A stretch of 64,000 nucleotides of DNA from Mycobacterium sp. ACS1612. GTDB taxonomy: Bacteria > Actinomycetota > Actinomycetes > Mycobacteriales > Mycobacteriaceae. Where the stretch lies: assembly GCF_001667505.1 (NCBI RefSeq), contig NZ_LZHZ01000051.1, positions 62,001 through 126,000 on the forward strand. The letters are read 5' to 3'. The notes under the pieces are model-generated. The model saw only the letters and a program-made list of their open reading frames with translations, was not told the origin of the DNA and ran no database searches. Of this stretch, positions 27,065 through 34,779 are shown piece after piece; position 1 is the stretch's first letter, and each line of letters starts with the position of its first letter. Position numbers and translations under genes: made by a program.

Positions 27065-27655
27065 GTGACGCCCCCCGTGCCGCTTGCATCGATCATTCTG
27101 GCCGGCGGGGAATCCCGCCGGATGGGCCGCGACAAGGCCAGTCTCCCGTATCAAGGCAGCACGCTGTTGCAGCGCACGGCGTCGGTCGTGTGCACGCGCT
27201 GTTCGCCGGTGTTCGTGATGGCGGCGCCGGGGCAGGCACTGCCGCCCGTCGAGGCCCAAGTGCTGCGCGACGAGGCGCGCGGGGTCGGGCCGCTGCTCGC
27301 GACCGGGCGTGGCCTGCGGGCGGCCGCCGACGCCGGACTCGAGCTGGCCTTCGTCTGCGCGGTGGACATGCCGCACCTCGACGCGGGCCTGATCGACGAA
27401 CTCGTCGGTCCTGCGGTGCGTCTCGGCGCCGATGTGGTGCTGCCCTGGGACGGCCGCGACCACTACCTCGCCGGGATCTACCGCACCTCCCTGGCCGGCC
27501 GCATTCACGAACTGGTCGCAGCGGGGGAGCGCAGCATGCGGGCGTTGGTGGATCGGGTCGACACGCAGCGGATCGTGATGCCGGAGCAGCCGTCGCTCAC
27601 CAACGTCAACACCGCCGCCGATCTGGCCGCCATCATCCCGTCGCGAATTGCCTAG
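27065..27655 (+). CDS. mobA: Molybdenum cofactor guanylyltransferase
   Basis: A 196-residue nucleotidyltransferase starting at GTG 27065, 10 bases after korB. The GTP-binding motif is ILAGGESRRMGRDKASLP, and the metal-binding CAVDMPHLDAGLIDELV comes later, with the C-terminal segment VNTAADLAAI. MobA transfers GMP to molybdopterin-molybdate to give the bis-MGD cofactor used by DMSO-reductase-family enzymes, such as the molybdopterin oxidoreductase at 58.3-60.7 kb of this window. It occupies the same position as Rv2453c in M. tuberculosis. The gene is followed by a long noncoding stretch. Confidence 0.93.
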   Translation: MTPPVPLASIILAGGESRRMGRDKASLPYQGSTLLQRTASVVCTRCSPVFVMAAPGQALPPVEAQVLRDEARGVGPLLATGRGLRAAADAGLELAFVCAVDMPHLDAGLIDELVGPAVRLGADVVLPWDGRDHYLAGIYRTSLAGRIHELVAAGERSMRALVDRVDTQRIVMPEQPSLTNVNTAADLAAIIPSRIA

Positions 27656-28639
27656 CAAATTCGCAAATTCTGAATTCTGAAATTGACTTATACCGGTCGA
27701 ATTTCGGTGCACGCAATTCTTCCAGATTCCGCTGTAATTGGACGGCGCCCACCGGCCGATGTCATCAGCCACGTCGAGAGCGCTGGCTGCGCTGTAATCC
27801 AGTGCGCCGCAACGGCTTCACTGATGCGATGACCGCTACGAGCCGCAATTACGTCACGTTACGAATGGCTCGGCCGGACAAGGCGCCTGTCTTGCGGCGG
27901 TGTCAGAACGTCAAGGTCGACCGGGCGCGGCAATAGGCCGATCACGTGGACGCCGGTCTACGTCAATCATTCGCGGGCATCGCCCGAACACGCTGTCCGA
28001 CAACGAGTTGACGTCGAATGCCGAGTTGGGGCCGGCGAGCCCGTCGCTGGCTGTTGCGCCGAAAACGCCTCACGGACAGGGGGTTTGGGGTCATTCGCGG
28101 GGCGACCATCGCGGCAACCGGTCAGCGAACACGTGGCAGAAGACGGCGCCTGTGAGGTCGCTGAGCAGCGTCTCAACTGCGGCTAAACCCGAATTCGGGT
28201 GTGCCAGCTCACAAAATGACCGTGATTCCCGTCACGGCAACGCGCCACGACCGCGGAATCCGCAGCCCCATCAAACACTTGGTTGACCTGCAAGGACCAC
28301 GGCAACAGCGGCCGTGATCTTCCCGTGATCAAACCGCGACACAACCGCCACCGGATATGACTTTGCGCCTTCGGCTTTGTACGTTCCCAAGAGCTTCAAA
28401 CGGAGCAAACAATTTCAAAACCAAGAACCTGCGTGTGAGTCGGGGCTGACACCAAAACTTGGGACAGCGTTTCTCGCTTCCCCCAGCCGCCGGGCCTGTT
28501 GTCCGGCGAGGCGCTTCATGCCTCCCGCTGCCGCACCTGACCGAGACGGTGCGGCCCAACTCCCTCGCCTGTGAATCAGGCATTCACGCCCGCGTCCCTG
28601 CGCGGGTGTTGATGGCGCGCGCTTGGCGAAAGGATCGAA
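27656..28639. other. Long noncoding region upstream of the first rpf gene
   Basis: Almost 1 kb without a protein-like reading frame; the short open frames present have no family features. The first about 100 bases are AT-rich (27656-27760). Further on are a perfect 14-base palindrome ACCCGAATTCGGGT (28187-28200) and the CRP-like site annotated at 28220-28237. Many small stem-forming segments occur between about 28340 and 28600, so a structured 5' leader for the rpf gene is likely. I searched by eye for the ydaO c-di-AMP riboswitch known upstream of some rpf genes and did not find its conserved core. Confidence 0.5.
28220..28237. promoter_or_regulatory. CRP/GlxR-like binding site upstream of rpf
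   Basis: The sequence CCGTGATTCCCGTCACGG is a perfect 6+6+6 inverted repeat containing the GTGA-N6-TCAC core of actinobacterial cAMP-receptor sites. CRP-family control of rpf genes is known in mycobacteria and corynebacteria (rpfA). It lies about 400 bases upstream of the rpf start codon, so relevance depends on where transcription begins. Confidence 0.45.
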
Positions 28640-28966
28640 GTGAAGAACATCCGCAAGACGTTTGGACTGGCTGCTATTGCCGGTGCGCTCGCTGTGGCAC
28701 CGATCGCGCTGGGGGCCGGCACTGCCAATGCGGACAGCGGCGTCAACTGGGACGCCGTCGCGGCCTGCGAGTCCGGCGGCAACTGGGGCATCGCCACGGG
28801 TAACGGCTACTACGGCGGCCTGCAGTTCACCATGGGCACCTGGCATGCCAACGGCGGCAAGGGCTCGCCGCAACACGCCAGCCGCGAGGAGCAGATCCGC
28901 GTCGCCGAGAACGTGCTGCACTCGCAGGGCATCGGCGCCTGGCCGGTGTGCGGCAAGCGCGGCTAG
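28640..28966 (+). CDS. rpfE: Resuscitation-promoting factor, minimal RpfE-like
   Basis: A 108-residue secreted protein: signal peptide (MKNIRKTFGLAAIAGALAVA, cleavage after TANA), then directly the transglycosylase-like Rpf domain. The catalytic glutamate is in AACESGGNWG and the fold-closing cysteines in CESGGNW and WPVCGKRG. Rpf proteins cleave peptidoglycan and wake dormant cells. M. tuberculosis RpfE has a long Pro/Ala-rich linker before the domain and ends WPVCGRRG; this protein lacks the linker but keeps the ending. GTG start at 28640 with AGGA six bases upstream. A strong terminator follows, separating it from the second rpf gene. Confidence 0.93.
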   Translation: MKNIRKTFGLAAIAGALAVAPIALGAGTANADSGVNWDAVAACESGGNWGIATGNGYYGGLQFTMGTWHANGGKGSPQHASREEQIRVAENVLHSQGIGAWPVCGKRG

Positions 28967-28979
28967 TAAAGACGAGGAC

Positions 28980-29017
28980 GAGGCGGTGTCGGGGGTTTCC
29001 GGCGCCGCCTCTTCTTT
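28980..29017 (+). terminator. Rho-independent terminator after the first rpf gene
   Basis: Thirteen-base arms GAGGCGGTGTCGG (28980-28992) and CCGGCGCCGCCTC (28999-29011) pair completely if two G-U pairs are allowed, around a 6-base loop, and are followed by TTCTTTCTC. It is 13 bases after the stop codon. Confidence 0.85.
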
Positions 29018-29042
29018 CTCAGAAGCCTCTTACACCAATTAA

Positions 29043-29075
29043 GTAACGATTAAAACTTTCGACACTTGAGTAACG
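29043..29075 (+). promoter_or_regulatory. Paired GTAACG boxes upstream of the second rpf gene (possible MtrA site)
   Basis: GTAACG occurs at 29043-29048 and again at 29070-29075, in an AT-richer stretch about 100 bases before the second rpf gene. The response regulator MtrA, known to control rpf and cell-wall hydrolase genes in actinobacteria, recognises repeated GTAAC-like boxes. The 27-base start-to-start distance is wider than usual, so the assignment is tentative. Confidence 0.3.
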
Positions 29076-29168
29076 CGTGATGTTGATCACCCGAAACACG
29101 GGATAGCCGCGTCGGAGAGCACAGCTTTTCAAGCGGGCCTTGTTTCAAACGGTCGGGGAAGGACCGCA

Positions 29169-29657
29169 GTGATGAACGTTCGTAACGCTTTCACCAAAGG
29201 CTTGTCGGCCACCGCCATCGCAGGAGCGCTCGGTCTGGTGCCGATGGCCGTCGCGACCAGCACCGCCAGCGCCGACAGCGTGAACTGGGACGCCATCGCC
29301 CAGTGCGAATCCGGCGGTAACTGGTCGTCGAACACCGGCAATGGTCATTACGGCGGCCTTCAGTTCAAGCCGGCAACCTGGTCCTCAAACGGCGGCGTCG
29401 GCAGTCCGGCCACGGCATCGCGTGCCGAGCAGATCCGGGTCGCGGAGAACGTTCTGCGCACCCAGGGCCTGAAGGCGTGGCCCAAGTGCGGCGCGCAGGC
29501 GGCCACCCCGGCCGTGTGGACGACGCCCAGCGCGCCGTCGGCCCCGGTCACCAAGACCGGTTGCGCCGCGATGCCCACCAGCGGCCTGCTCGGCTTCATC
29601 AACCCGCGCCAGATGTGCGCGGCACTGCTCAACCCGCTGGGTGCCTTCGGGGCCTGA
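29169..29657 (+). CDS. Resuscitation-promoting factor with C-terminal extension
   Basis: A 162-residue secreted Rpf. The signal peptide KGLSATAIAGALGLVPMAVA is followed after SASA by the Rpf lysozyme-like domain (AQCESGGNWSSNTGNGHYGG, catalytic Glu in CESGG; second cysteine in WPKCG). A tail of about 55 residues rich in Ala/Pro/Thr follows, with two more cysteines (TGCAAMPTSG, RQMCAALLNP) that could form a disulfide. The C-terminal tail is not part of the core family and may bind the wall or a partner. It is the second rpf in tandem and has its own upstream region. GTG at 29169 or ATG at 29172 can be the start. Confidence 0.92.
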   Translation: MMNVRNAFTKGLSATAIAGALGLVPMAVATSTASADSVNWDAIAQCESGGNWSSNTGNGHYGGLQFKPATWSSNGGVGSPATASRAEQIRVAENVLRTQGLKAWPKCGAQAATPAVWTTPSAPSAPVTKTGCAAMPTSGLLGFINPRQMCAALLNPLGAFGA

Positions 29658-29671
29658 TCGATAGCGTCCTC

Positions 29672-30634
29672 TCAGTCGGGGTGTAGCCCGGATCGCAACG
29701 CCGCCAATCCGCGGTTCATCGCCTCGGCAGCCGCGGGCACGGCAGAGGCGAAGTTCAAATACCCGTGTGTCAGTGTCGGCGCGTTGTGCAGTTGCACCCA
29801 GACGCCCGCGGCGTTGAGTAAGTCGGCGTAGCGCGCACCGTCATCGCGAAGCGGGTCGTGTTCCGCTGTGGCGATGTACGCCAGCGGTAGCCGCGACAAA
29901 TCCGCGGCGTTGGCGGGAGCCAGCGTGGCGGGCAACGCCCGTGGCTCGCTCGAGCCGATGCCGGGCGGCTGATACCACCGCAGGAATGTCGTCATCATGT
30001 CGACGTTCAAGATCGGGGCATCGGCCTTGTCGGTAACTGAGGGCAGCGTGAAGCCAATGGTCGTTGCCGGGTACCACAAGAGCTGAAACACCAGTCTCGG
30101 GCCGTGATTGTCCCTGGCGCACTGAGCCATCACCGCGGCGATGTTGCCACCCGCGGAGTCACCCGCAACGGCGATGCGTGTCGGGTCACCGCCGAGTTCG
30201 GCCGCGTGCTCGCCGACCCACTGCAATGCGGCCCACGCGTCGCGAAGGCCTGCGGGGAAAGGGTGTTCGGGAGCGAGCCGGTAATCCACCGAAACGACGA
30301 TGGCCTCGGTCGCGTACGCATGGGTGCGCGCAATGGCATCGTAGGAGTCCAGGTCGCCGACGGCCCAACCGCCGCCGTGGTAGAAGACCACAATCGGCAA
30401 GTGAGTCTGTTGTTCGATCGGGGGCCAGTAGATCCGCACACCGACGTCGGTTGTCGCGCCGAACCCGACGGTGCGATCTTCGATCCGCATGTGCAGCAGC
30501 TCTTTTGGCGTCGGCGCGGTGAGTGCGCGCCACTGCTGACGGGCATGTCCGACACCTTTCGTCAGCGTGAAATGCTGCGCAATCTCGTCGGCGATCACCT
30601 GTACCGTCGGATCGACGCCGAGTGGCTCCGGCAT
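29672..30634 (-). CDS. HSL/LipN-type alpha/beta-hydrolase (esterase/lipase)
   Basis: A 320-residue esterase of the hormone-sensitive-lipase family. It has the oxyanion motif FYHGGGWAVGD, nucleophile serine in VAGDSAGGNIAA, and likely acid and histidine in TAEHDPLRDDG and LTHGYLNFA. Mycobacteria carry many such esterases that hydrolyse short- to medium-chain esters. The ATG at 30634 has AAGG just upstream; an ATG at 30652 would add six residues. It is convergent with the second rpf gene (14 bases between stops) and divergent from a flavin oxidoreductase across a 246-base AT-rich spacer carrying a palindrome. Confidence 0.87.
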   Translation of the reverse strand: MPEPLGVDPTVQVIADEIAQHFTLTKGVGHARQQWRALTAPTPKELLHMRIEDRTVGFGATTDVGVRIYWPPIEQQTHLPIVVFYHGGGWAVGDLDSYDAIARTHAYATEAIVVSVDYRLAPEHPFPAGLRDAWAALQWVGEHAAELGGDPTRIAVAGDSAGGNIAAVMAQCARDNHGPRLVFQLLWYPATTIGFTLPSVTDKADAPILNVDMMTTFLRWYQPPGIGSSEPRALPATLAPANAADLSRLPLAYIATAEHDPLRDDGARYADLLNAAGVWVQLHNAPTLTHGYLNFASAVPAAAEAMNRGLAALRSGLHPD

Positions 30635-30727
30635 AGGACCTTGTCTTCTCATGCGAGGTAAGACGCCTCGCCGGAGGCAAGTAGTCCATCATGGGCTCAA
30701 CTAGTAAGCGATCAAGATAGTCAAATA

Positions 30728-30743
30728 ACTACACTAATGTAGT
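30728..30743. promoter_or_regulatory. Palindromic operator candidate between esterase and flavin oxidoreductase genes
   Basis: ACTACA-CTAA-TGTAGT is a perfect 6+4+6 palindrome in an AT-rich island of otherwise GC-rich DNA, within a divergent promoter region. The size suits a TetR- or MarR-type regulator. A MarR gene lies downstream at 32426, but no second copy of this site was seen near it. Confidence 0.45.
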
Positions 30744-30880
30744 AAGGATCGCGTACTAAACACACTGAAAATGCATCACAGCAATCGCCTTTGAGAGTGG
30801 ATCAGTTCTGCCACGCCGCGCGTCTATACCGGTTGTGATGCCCGAGCGGGCGACCAACTGACGACTTGGAAGGTCAATCG

Positions 30881-32284
30881 ATGAATTCATGGTGTGAGGC
30901 GTATGTGCGACTGGATGAGACGTTGGAGGGTCCGCTCTTCCTCGCGGACAGCGCAGGTTACGCCGAGGAGGTGGCGGTCTTTAATCAGTCGGTGGCGCAC
31001 CACCCTTCGATGGTGGTCGGTGCGGAGTGCACCGCAGACGTGAGTAGGGCCGTGGAGTTCGCATCGCGTGAGGACATGACGATTGCCGTGCTCAACACCG
31101 GGCACGGTCCGTCGTTGTCGACCGATGCCCGGACTCTGCTCGTCACGACGAAGCGGATGAACAAGATCGACATCGACCCCGTCAACAAGACGGCGCGTGT
31201 CGAGGCGGGGGTCCGGTTCGGCGAGCTCGTGGATGCCGCGGCCGCGTATGGGCTGGCGCCGCTGGCCGGTTCGTCGCCCGGAGTCGGCGTGGTGGGTTAC
31301 ACCTTGAGCGGCGGAGCTAGTTCGACCATGGGGCGCAAATACGGTTGGGCATCCGACCACGTCACACTGCTCGAGGTGGTGACCGCGGACGGGTCGTTGC
31401 ATCAAGTGACCCCGGAATCGGGGGCGGATCTGTTCGGCGCGCTACTCGGAGGAAAGAGCAACTTCGGCGTTGTCACCGCGATGGAGTTCGCGCTGTTCCC
31501 GGAGACGCACCTTTACGCAGGGTCCTTGTTCTTCGCCGGTGAACATCTCTCTGCGGTCTTGCGTGCCTACGTTGAGCTGACGAAGACCGCGCCCGACGAG
31601 CTCACCACCGGGTTGGCGCTGTTGAACTTTCCTCCGCTCGCTCATCTTCCGGCGTTCATGCAGGGCAAACTCGCCGTGTCGGTGCGGATCTCCTACGTGG
31701 GTGACGCCGACGAGGGCAACCGATTGATCGAACGTCTGCGTCACGCGGCGCCGGTCGAACTCGACACCGTTGCCGAGATTCCCTATACCCAGTTCGCGAC
31801 CATCACCAATGACCCCACCGATCCCGGGGCCACCGTCGAACAATTCGGGCTGCTTCGCGAACTCACCGACGACACTGTCGACGCGATCGTCGAAATGATC
31901 GACCCGGACGCCAACAGGCACTTGAATATCGTCGACATCCGCCACCTGCAAGGGGCTTTCGGACGACCTTCACCGGTCCCGAACGCGGTCGGCAGGCGCG
32001 ACGCCGCCTTCGCCTACTTCGGCTTGACCGTGGTTCCGCCCGGCCAACAGGTTGCCGACTTCAAGGATTGCGGACGCGAACTCGTTGAGGCGTTGCAACC
32101 GTGGGCGTACGACGGCGCCCACCCGAGTTTCCTTGGCCCGGCCGATGCCACGATATTGGGCACCCGCCGCGCCTACGCTGACGAGACGTACCAGGCGCTG
32201 CGTGCGGCCAAGGCCAAGTACGACCCGCACAACCGGTTTCGCGCCAACCACAATGTTCCGCCGGGCCACATGATCACCGGATAG
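30881..32284 (+). CDS. FAD-binding oxidoreductase with BBE domain
   Basis: A 467-residue flavoenzyme of the berberine-bridge/6-hydroxynicotine-oxidase family. The FAD_binding_4 domain shows IAVLNTGHGPSLSTDAR, in which the histidine is at the position used for covalent 8-alpha-histidyl FAD. TLSGGASSTMGRKYGWASDH is the flavin loop; its usual second covalent cysteine is absent. The C-terminal BBE domain ends KYDPHNRFRANHNVPPG. ATG 30881 is preferred because GGAAGG precedes it by 7 bases; a TTG at 30866 is in frame. It probably oxidises a sugar, alkaloid or phenolic substrate. A MarR gene follows on the same strand. Confidence 0.87.
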   Translation: MNSWCEAYVRLDETLEGPLFLADSAGYAEEVAVFNQSVAHHPSMVVGAECTADVSRAVEFASREDMTIAVLNTGHGPSLSTDARTLLVTTKRMNKIDIDPVNKTARVEAGVRFGELVDAAAAYGLAPLAGSSPGVGVVGYTLSGGASSTMGRKYGWASDHVTLLEVVTADGSLHQVTPESGADLFGALLGGKSNFGVVTAMEFALFPETHLYAGSLFFAGEHLSAVLRAYVELTKTAPDELTTGLALLNFPPLAHLPAFMQGKLAVSVRISYVGDADEGNRLIERLRHAAPVELDTVAEIPYTQFATITNDPTDPGATVEQFGLLRELTDDTVDAIVEMIDPDANRHLNIVDIRHLQGAFGRPSPVPNAVGRRDAAFAYFGLTVVPPGQQVADFKDCGRELVEALQPWAYDGAHPSFLGPADATILGTRRAYADETYQALRAAKAKYDPHNRFRANHNVPPGHMITG

Positions 32285-32425
32285 CGCTAACCGTTCGAAG
32301 GTTTTTCGCGCCTCCGCGACCGATTGCCAGCACCGGGCATCAAGCTTGGAATCGGCCGTGAAACTGTGCGCCCGTGAGCACCCGCCCGATAGGGTTGCTC
32401 ACCACGTGCGCGGGACAGTGGAGGC

Positions 32426-32893
32426 GTGGTGGCGAATCGGGCGAATTTCAGGGGCAACGACATCGGCGTGCTGGCCGGTCGGTTGCTGTTCGCCGTGCAG
32501 GACGAATTGTTCAGTCGCCTGCATGGCGCAGGGTTCGATGACATCGTGCCACGACACGGTGCGGTGCTGGCATACCTTCGGCCCGAGGGGGTTCGAGCAA
32601 CGGACGTCGCCCGATTGTCGGGGCAGCTCAAGCAGGTCATCGGTGTGATCATCGATGATCTCGAGGCCCTGGGTTACGTCAGGCGTAAGCCTGATCCGGC
32701 CGACCGCCGGGCCAAACTGGTCGTGCCGACCGCCAGGGGACGCAGGCAGATGGAGGCGGCCGACTCGATCATGGCCGACATCATGAGGCGGCATGCGCGC
32801 AATTTGGGTGCCGCGGAGTTCCGCCAGTTCCTTGCCAACTTCAACACCGTCATCGACCACCAGCGGGCGGCGGCGGAGGACGCCGCGCCGTAG
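32426..32893 (+). CDS. MarR-family transcriptional regulator
   Basis: A 155-residue winged-helix protein. The dimer helix is GRLLFAVQDELFSRLHGAGF; the helix-turn-helix region reads RATDVARLSGQLKQVIGVII, then LEALGYVRRKPDPADRRAKL, where DPADRR is the wing of MarR proteins. Start at GTG 32426 or GTG 32429 (a GGAGG lies directly before the first and four bases before the second). It is 142 bases downstream of the flavin oxidoreductase, which it could regulate, and convergent with the GAF histidine kinase. Ligand unknown. Confidence 0.86.
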   Translation: MVANRANFRGNDIGVLAGRLLFAVQDELFSRLHGAGFDDIVPRHGAVLAYLRPEGVRATDVARLSGQLKQVIGVIIDDLEALGYVRRKPDPADRRAKLVVPTARGRRQMEAADSIMADIMRRHARNLGAAEFRQFLANFNTVIDHQRAAAEDAAP

Positions 32894-32905
32894 CGGCTCG
32901 TCGGT

Positions 32906-34045
32906 TCACCAGAACGGCTGCGGCGCTGCGATTGCCGGTAGTCGGCAGACGAAGTGGGTGCCCCTGCCCGGCGGACTTTCGAGTCGGCAGGTGCCGCCGA
33001 CGGTGGCCACGCGGTCACGCACGCCGGTGAGGCCCGAGCCCTCGGCGTCGGCGCCGCCGATTCCGTTGTCGCGGATGGAGACGAGTAGCTGAGTCCCCTC
33101 GAGGTGCGCGTCGATCTGGATGGCGGTCGCGTGTGCGTGCTTTGCCGCGTTGGTGAGCAGTTCCGAGACGATGTAGTAAGCACAGATTTCAGTGGCGGCA
33201 GGCAACCGGTCGGTGAGGGAGACGCGGACCTCAGTGGGAATCGCGGACCGACGTCCGAGCCCCCTCAAGGCCGGTCCCAGCCCGGCTTGGGTCAGGACTG
33301 CGGGATGAATGCCGTTTGCCATCTCGCGAAGCTCTTCGGTGATCTCGGAGGCGTCGGCAGCCGCGGTCCGCAAGCTGTGGCGCACGTCGTCGAGATCGGT
33401 GCAGTAGTCGGCTGCGGCACGCAACCGCAGCGCAAGCCCGACGAGGCGCTGCTGCGCGCCGTCATGCAGATCGCGAGTGATGCGGCGCCGGGCTTCGTCT
33501 GCGGCACTGACAAGTCGGGTCCGCGACGCAATCAGTTCGGCGTGATGTTGTGCGGTGGCAATCGCCGTCGACAGCAGATCGGTGAATTGCGTCATCCGGC
33601 ATTCGGTGTCGGGCGGCAACGGACCATGCGCTGCCCCGACGGCGATCATTCCCCACAATCGACCGCTGACGTTGATGGGCATGCCGACGCTGCTACGCAA
33701 CCCTTCCCGGAGATAGGGTTCACCACCCGGTATGGCGCCGTAGTCGTCGACGCGGGCGGGCGCGCCGGTAGCGCGGACGGTCGCGGTGAGCCCCGACGGC
33801 GGATAGTTCTCCCATCGCCCGCCGACTTTGACGTGGGGCCCTGAAGTGCCGGCATTCGCCAGAACTGTTGCAGTACCGTCGGATTCGAATCGAATCATCC
33901 TGGCCGTGCCGGACCCGAAGCGTCGAAGCACCTCCTTGGTGACTGCATCGAACAACTTCTCGGGTGCGGCGCCATCGGCGACGAGCACCGCGATGCGCCT
34001 CAAGGAAGCCTCTGTGTCAGCCAGTTCGCTGGGTGTATCCGTCAT
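32906..34045 (-). CDS. Orphan GAF-domain sensor histidine kinase (NarL-type)
   Basis: A 379-residue soluble kinase with no transmembrane segment. Residues about 20-170 form a GAF domain (for example VTKEVLRRFGSGTARMIRFE and GMPINVSGRLWGMIAVGAA). The HisKA_3 dimerisation helix carries the phospho-accepting His194 in RRRITRDLHDGAQQRL. The C-terminal ATPase has SELLTNAAKHAHA (N-box), IRDNGIGGAD (G1) and GVRDRVATVGGTCRLESPPG. This is the DevS/DosT-like subclass of cytoplasmic sensor kinases. No response regulator is encoded nearby, so the partner is elsewhere. It is divergent from the isochorismatase operon. Confidence 0.9.
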   Translation of the reverse strand: MTDTPSELADTEASLRRIAVLVADGAAPEKLFDAVTKEVLRRFGSGTARMIRFESDGTATVLANAGTSGPHVKVGGRWENYPPSGLTATVRATGAPARVDDYGAIPGGEPYLREGLRSSVGMPINVSGRLWGMIAVGAAHGPLPPDTECRMTQFTDLLSTAIATAQHHAELIASRTRLVSAADEARRRITRDLHDGAQQRLVGLALRLRAAADYCTDLDDVRHSLRTAAADASEITEELREMANGIHPAVLTQAGLGPALRGLGRRSAIPTEVRVSLTDRLPAATEICAYYIVSELLTNAAKHAHATAIQIDAHLEGTQLLVSIRDNGIGGADAEGSGLTGVRDRVATVGGTCRLESPPGRGTHFVCRLPAIAAPQPFW

Positions 34046-34079
34046 AGGTTGTTCCTGACCCGCTGATCAGCATTGTTTC

Positions 34080-34127
34080 TTGACAACCCGCGCCAGCAGA
34101 AGTAGTAATGTTTACTGACTATCAGTA
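34080..34127 (+). promoter_or_regulatory. Promoter with overlapping TetR-like operator for the isochorismatase operon
   Basis: A consensus -35 TTGACA (34080-34085) is separated by 17 bases from TAGTAA (34103-34108), which acts as the -10 candidate. Directly downstream, over the expected transcription start, lies the perfect palindrome TACTGA-CTA-TCAGTA (34113-34127), a typical TetR-family operator. The ribosome-binding site GGAGGAG precedes the ATG at 34174. Confidence 0.65.
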
Positions 34128-34173
34128 TAACTGACCATCCGGCTGGTTCGCGGCCGGAGATGTGGAGGAGCAG

Positions 34174-34779
34174 ATGAACCGGGTGCGGTTCGACCGGGAC
34201 AACACTGCTGTGCTTCTGATCGACCACCAGGTCGGGTTGTTCACCGGCGTACGCGATATCGGCGTCGACGAACTCAAGCACAACGTGGTGGGGCTGGCCA
34301 AGGCGGCCAAGGTTCTCGAACTGCCGATCGTCGCCGTCACGACGGCAAAGGACAGCATGTGGGGACCGACGATTCCTGAACTCGCCCAGGTTCTCGGCGA
34401 CGACATCCTGGACCGGTCCACGGTGAACGCCTGGGACGACGAGCGATTCGTCGACCTGGTGAAGCGAACTGGACGTGACCACTTGATCATCGCCGGCCTG
34501 TCCTTCGAAGTGTGCGCCTCGCTGCCCGCGATCCGCGCGCGCGAGAACGGATTTCATCCGGTCGTCGCGCTGGACGCGTGCGGTACCTTCTCGCGACACA
34601 AACGCGAGGCCGGGATCGCGCGGTTGATCACCTTGGGTATCGAGGTCTCCGATTACGCCACGCTGATGGTCGAGATCATGGCGGACAACGCCGATCCCAG
34701 GGCCGGCGACATCTATGCCGCGCTGGACATGCCATTCGCCACGTTGATGGGCCAGGTCGCCGCGGCGCTGACCTCGTGA
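34174..34779 (+). CDS. Isochorismatase-family cysteine hydrolase
   Basis: A 201-residue hydrolase with the family triad: Asp17 (VLLIDHQVG), Lys59 (VTTAKDSMWG) and Cys114 (LSFEVCASLPAI), with the usual cis-peptide region near LSFEV. Members hydrolyse amides, hydantoins or isochorismate-like ethers. A GGAGGAG ribosome-binding site sits 3 bases before the ATG at 34174. Its TGA overlaps the GTG of a GMC oxidoreductase, so it is the first gene of a four-gene operon (hydrolase, GMC oxidoreductase, esterase, cupin). Placement behind a TetR-like operator suggests an inducible detoxification or catabolic pathway. YcaC-like hydrolases with this motif set are close relatives. Confidence 0.88.
   Translation: MNRVRFDRDNTAVLLIDHQVGLFTGVRDIGVDELKHNVVGLAKAAKVLELPIVAVTTAKDSMWGPTIPELAQVLGDDILDRSTVNAWDDERFVDLVKRTGRDHLIIAGLSFEVCASLPAIRARENGFHPVVALDACGTFSRHKREAGIARLITLGIEVSDYATLMVEIMADNADPRAGDIYAALDMPFATLMGQVAAALTS

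Noticed and set aside
27900..28286. Open frame in the rpf upstream region
   Set aside because: Low-complexity composition, no recognisable motif or ribosome-binding site; region treated as noncoding.
28100..28639. ydaO-type c-di-AMP riboswitch
   Set aside because: Expected upstream of some actinobacterial rpf genes, but its conserved core strings were not found by eye; a covariance search would be decisive.
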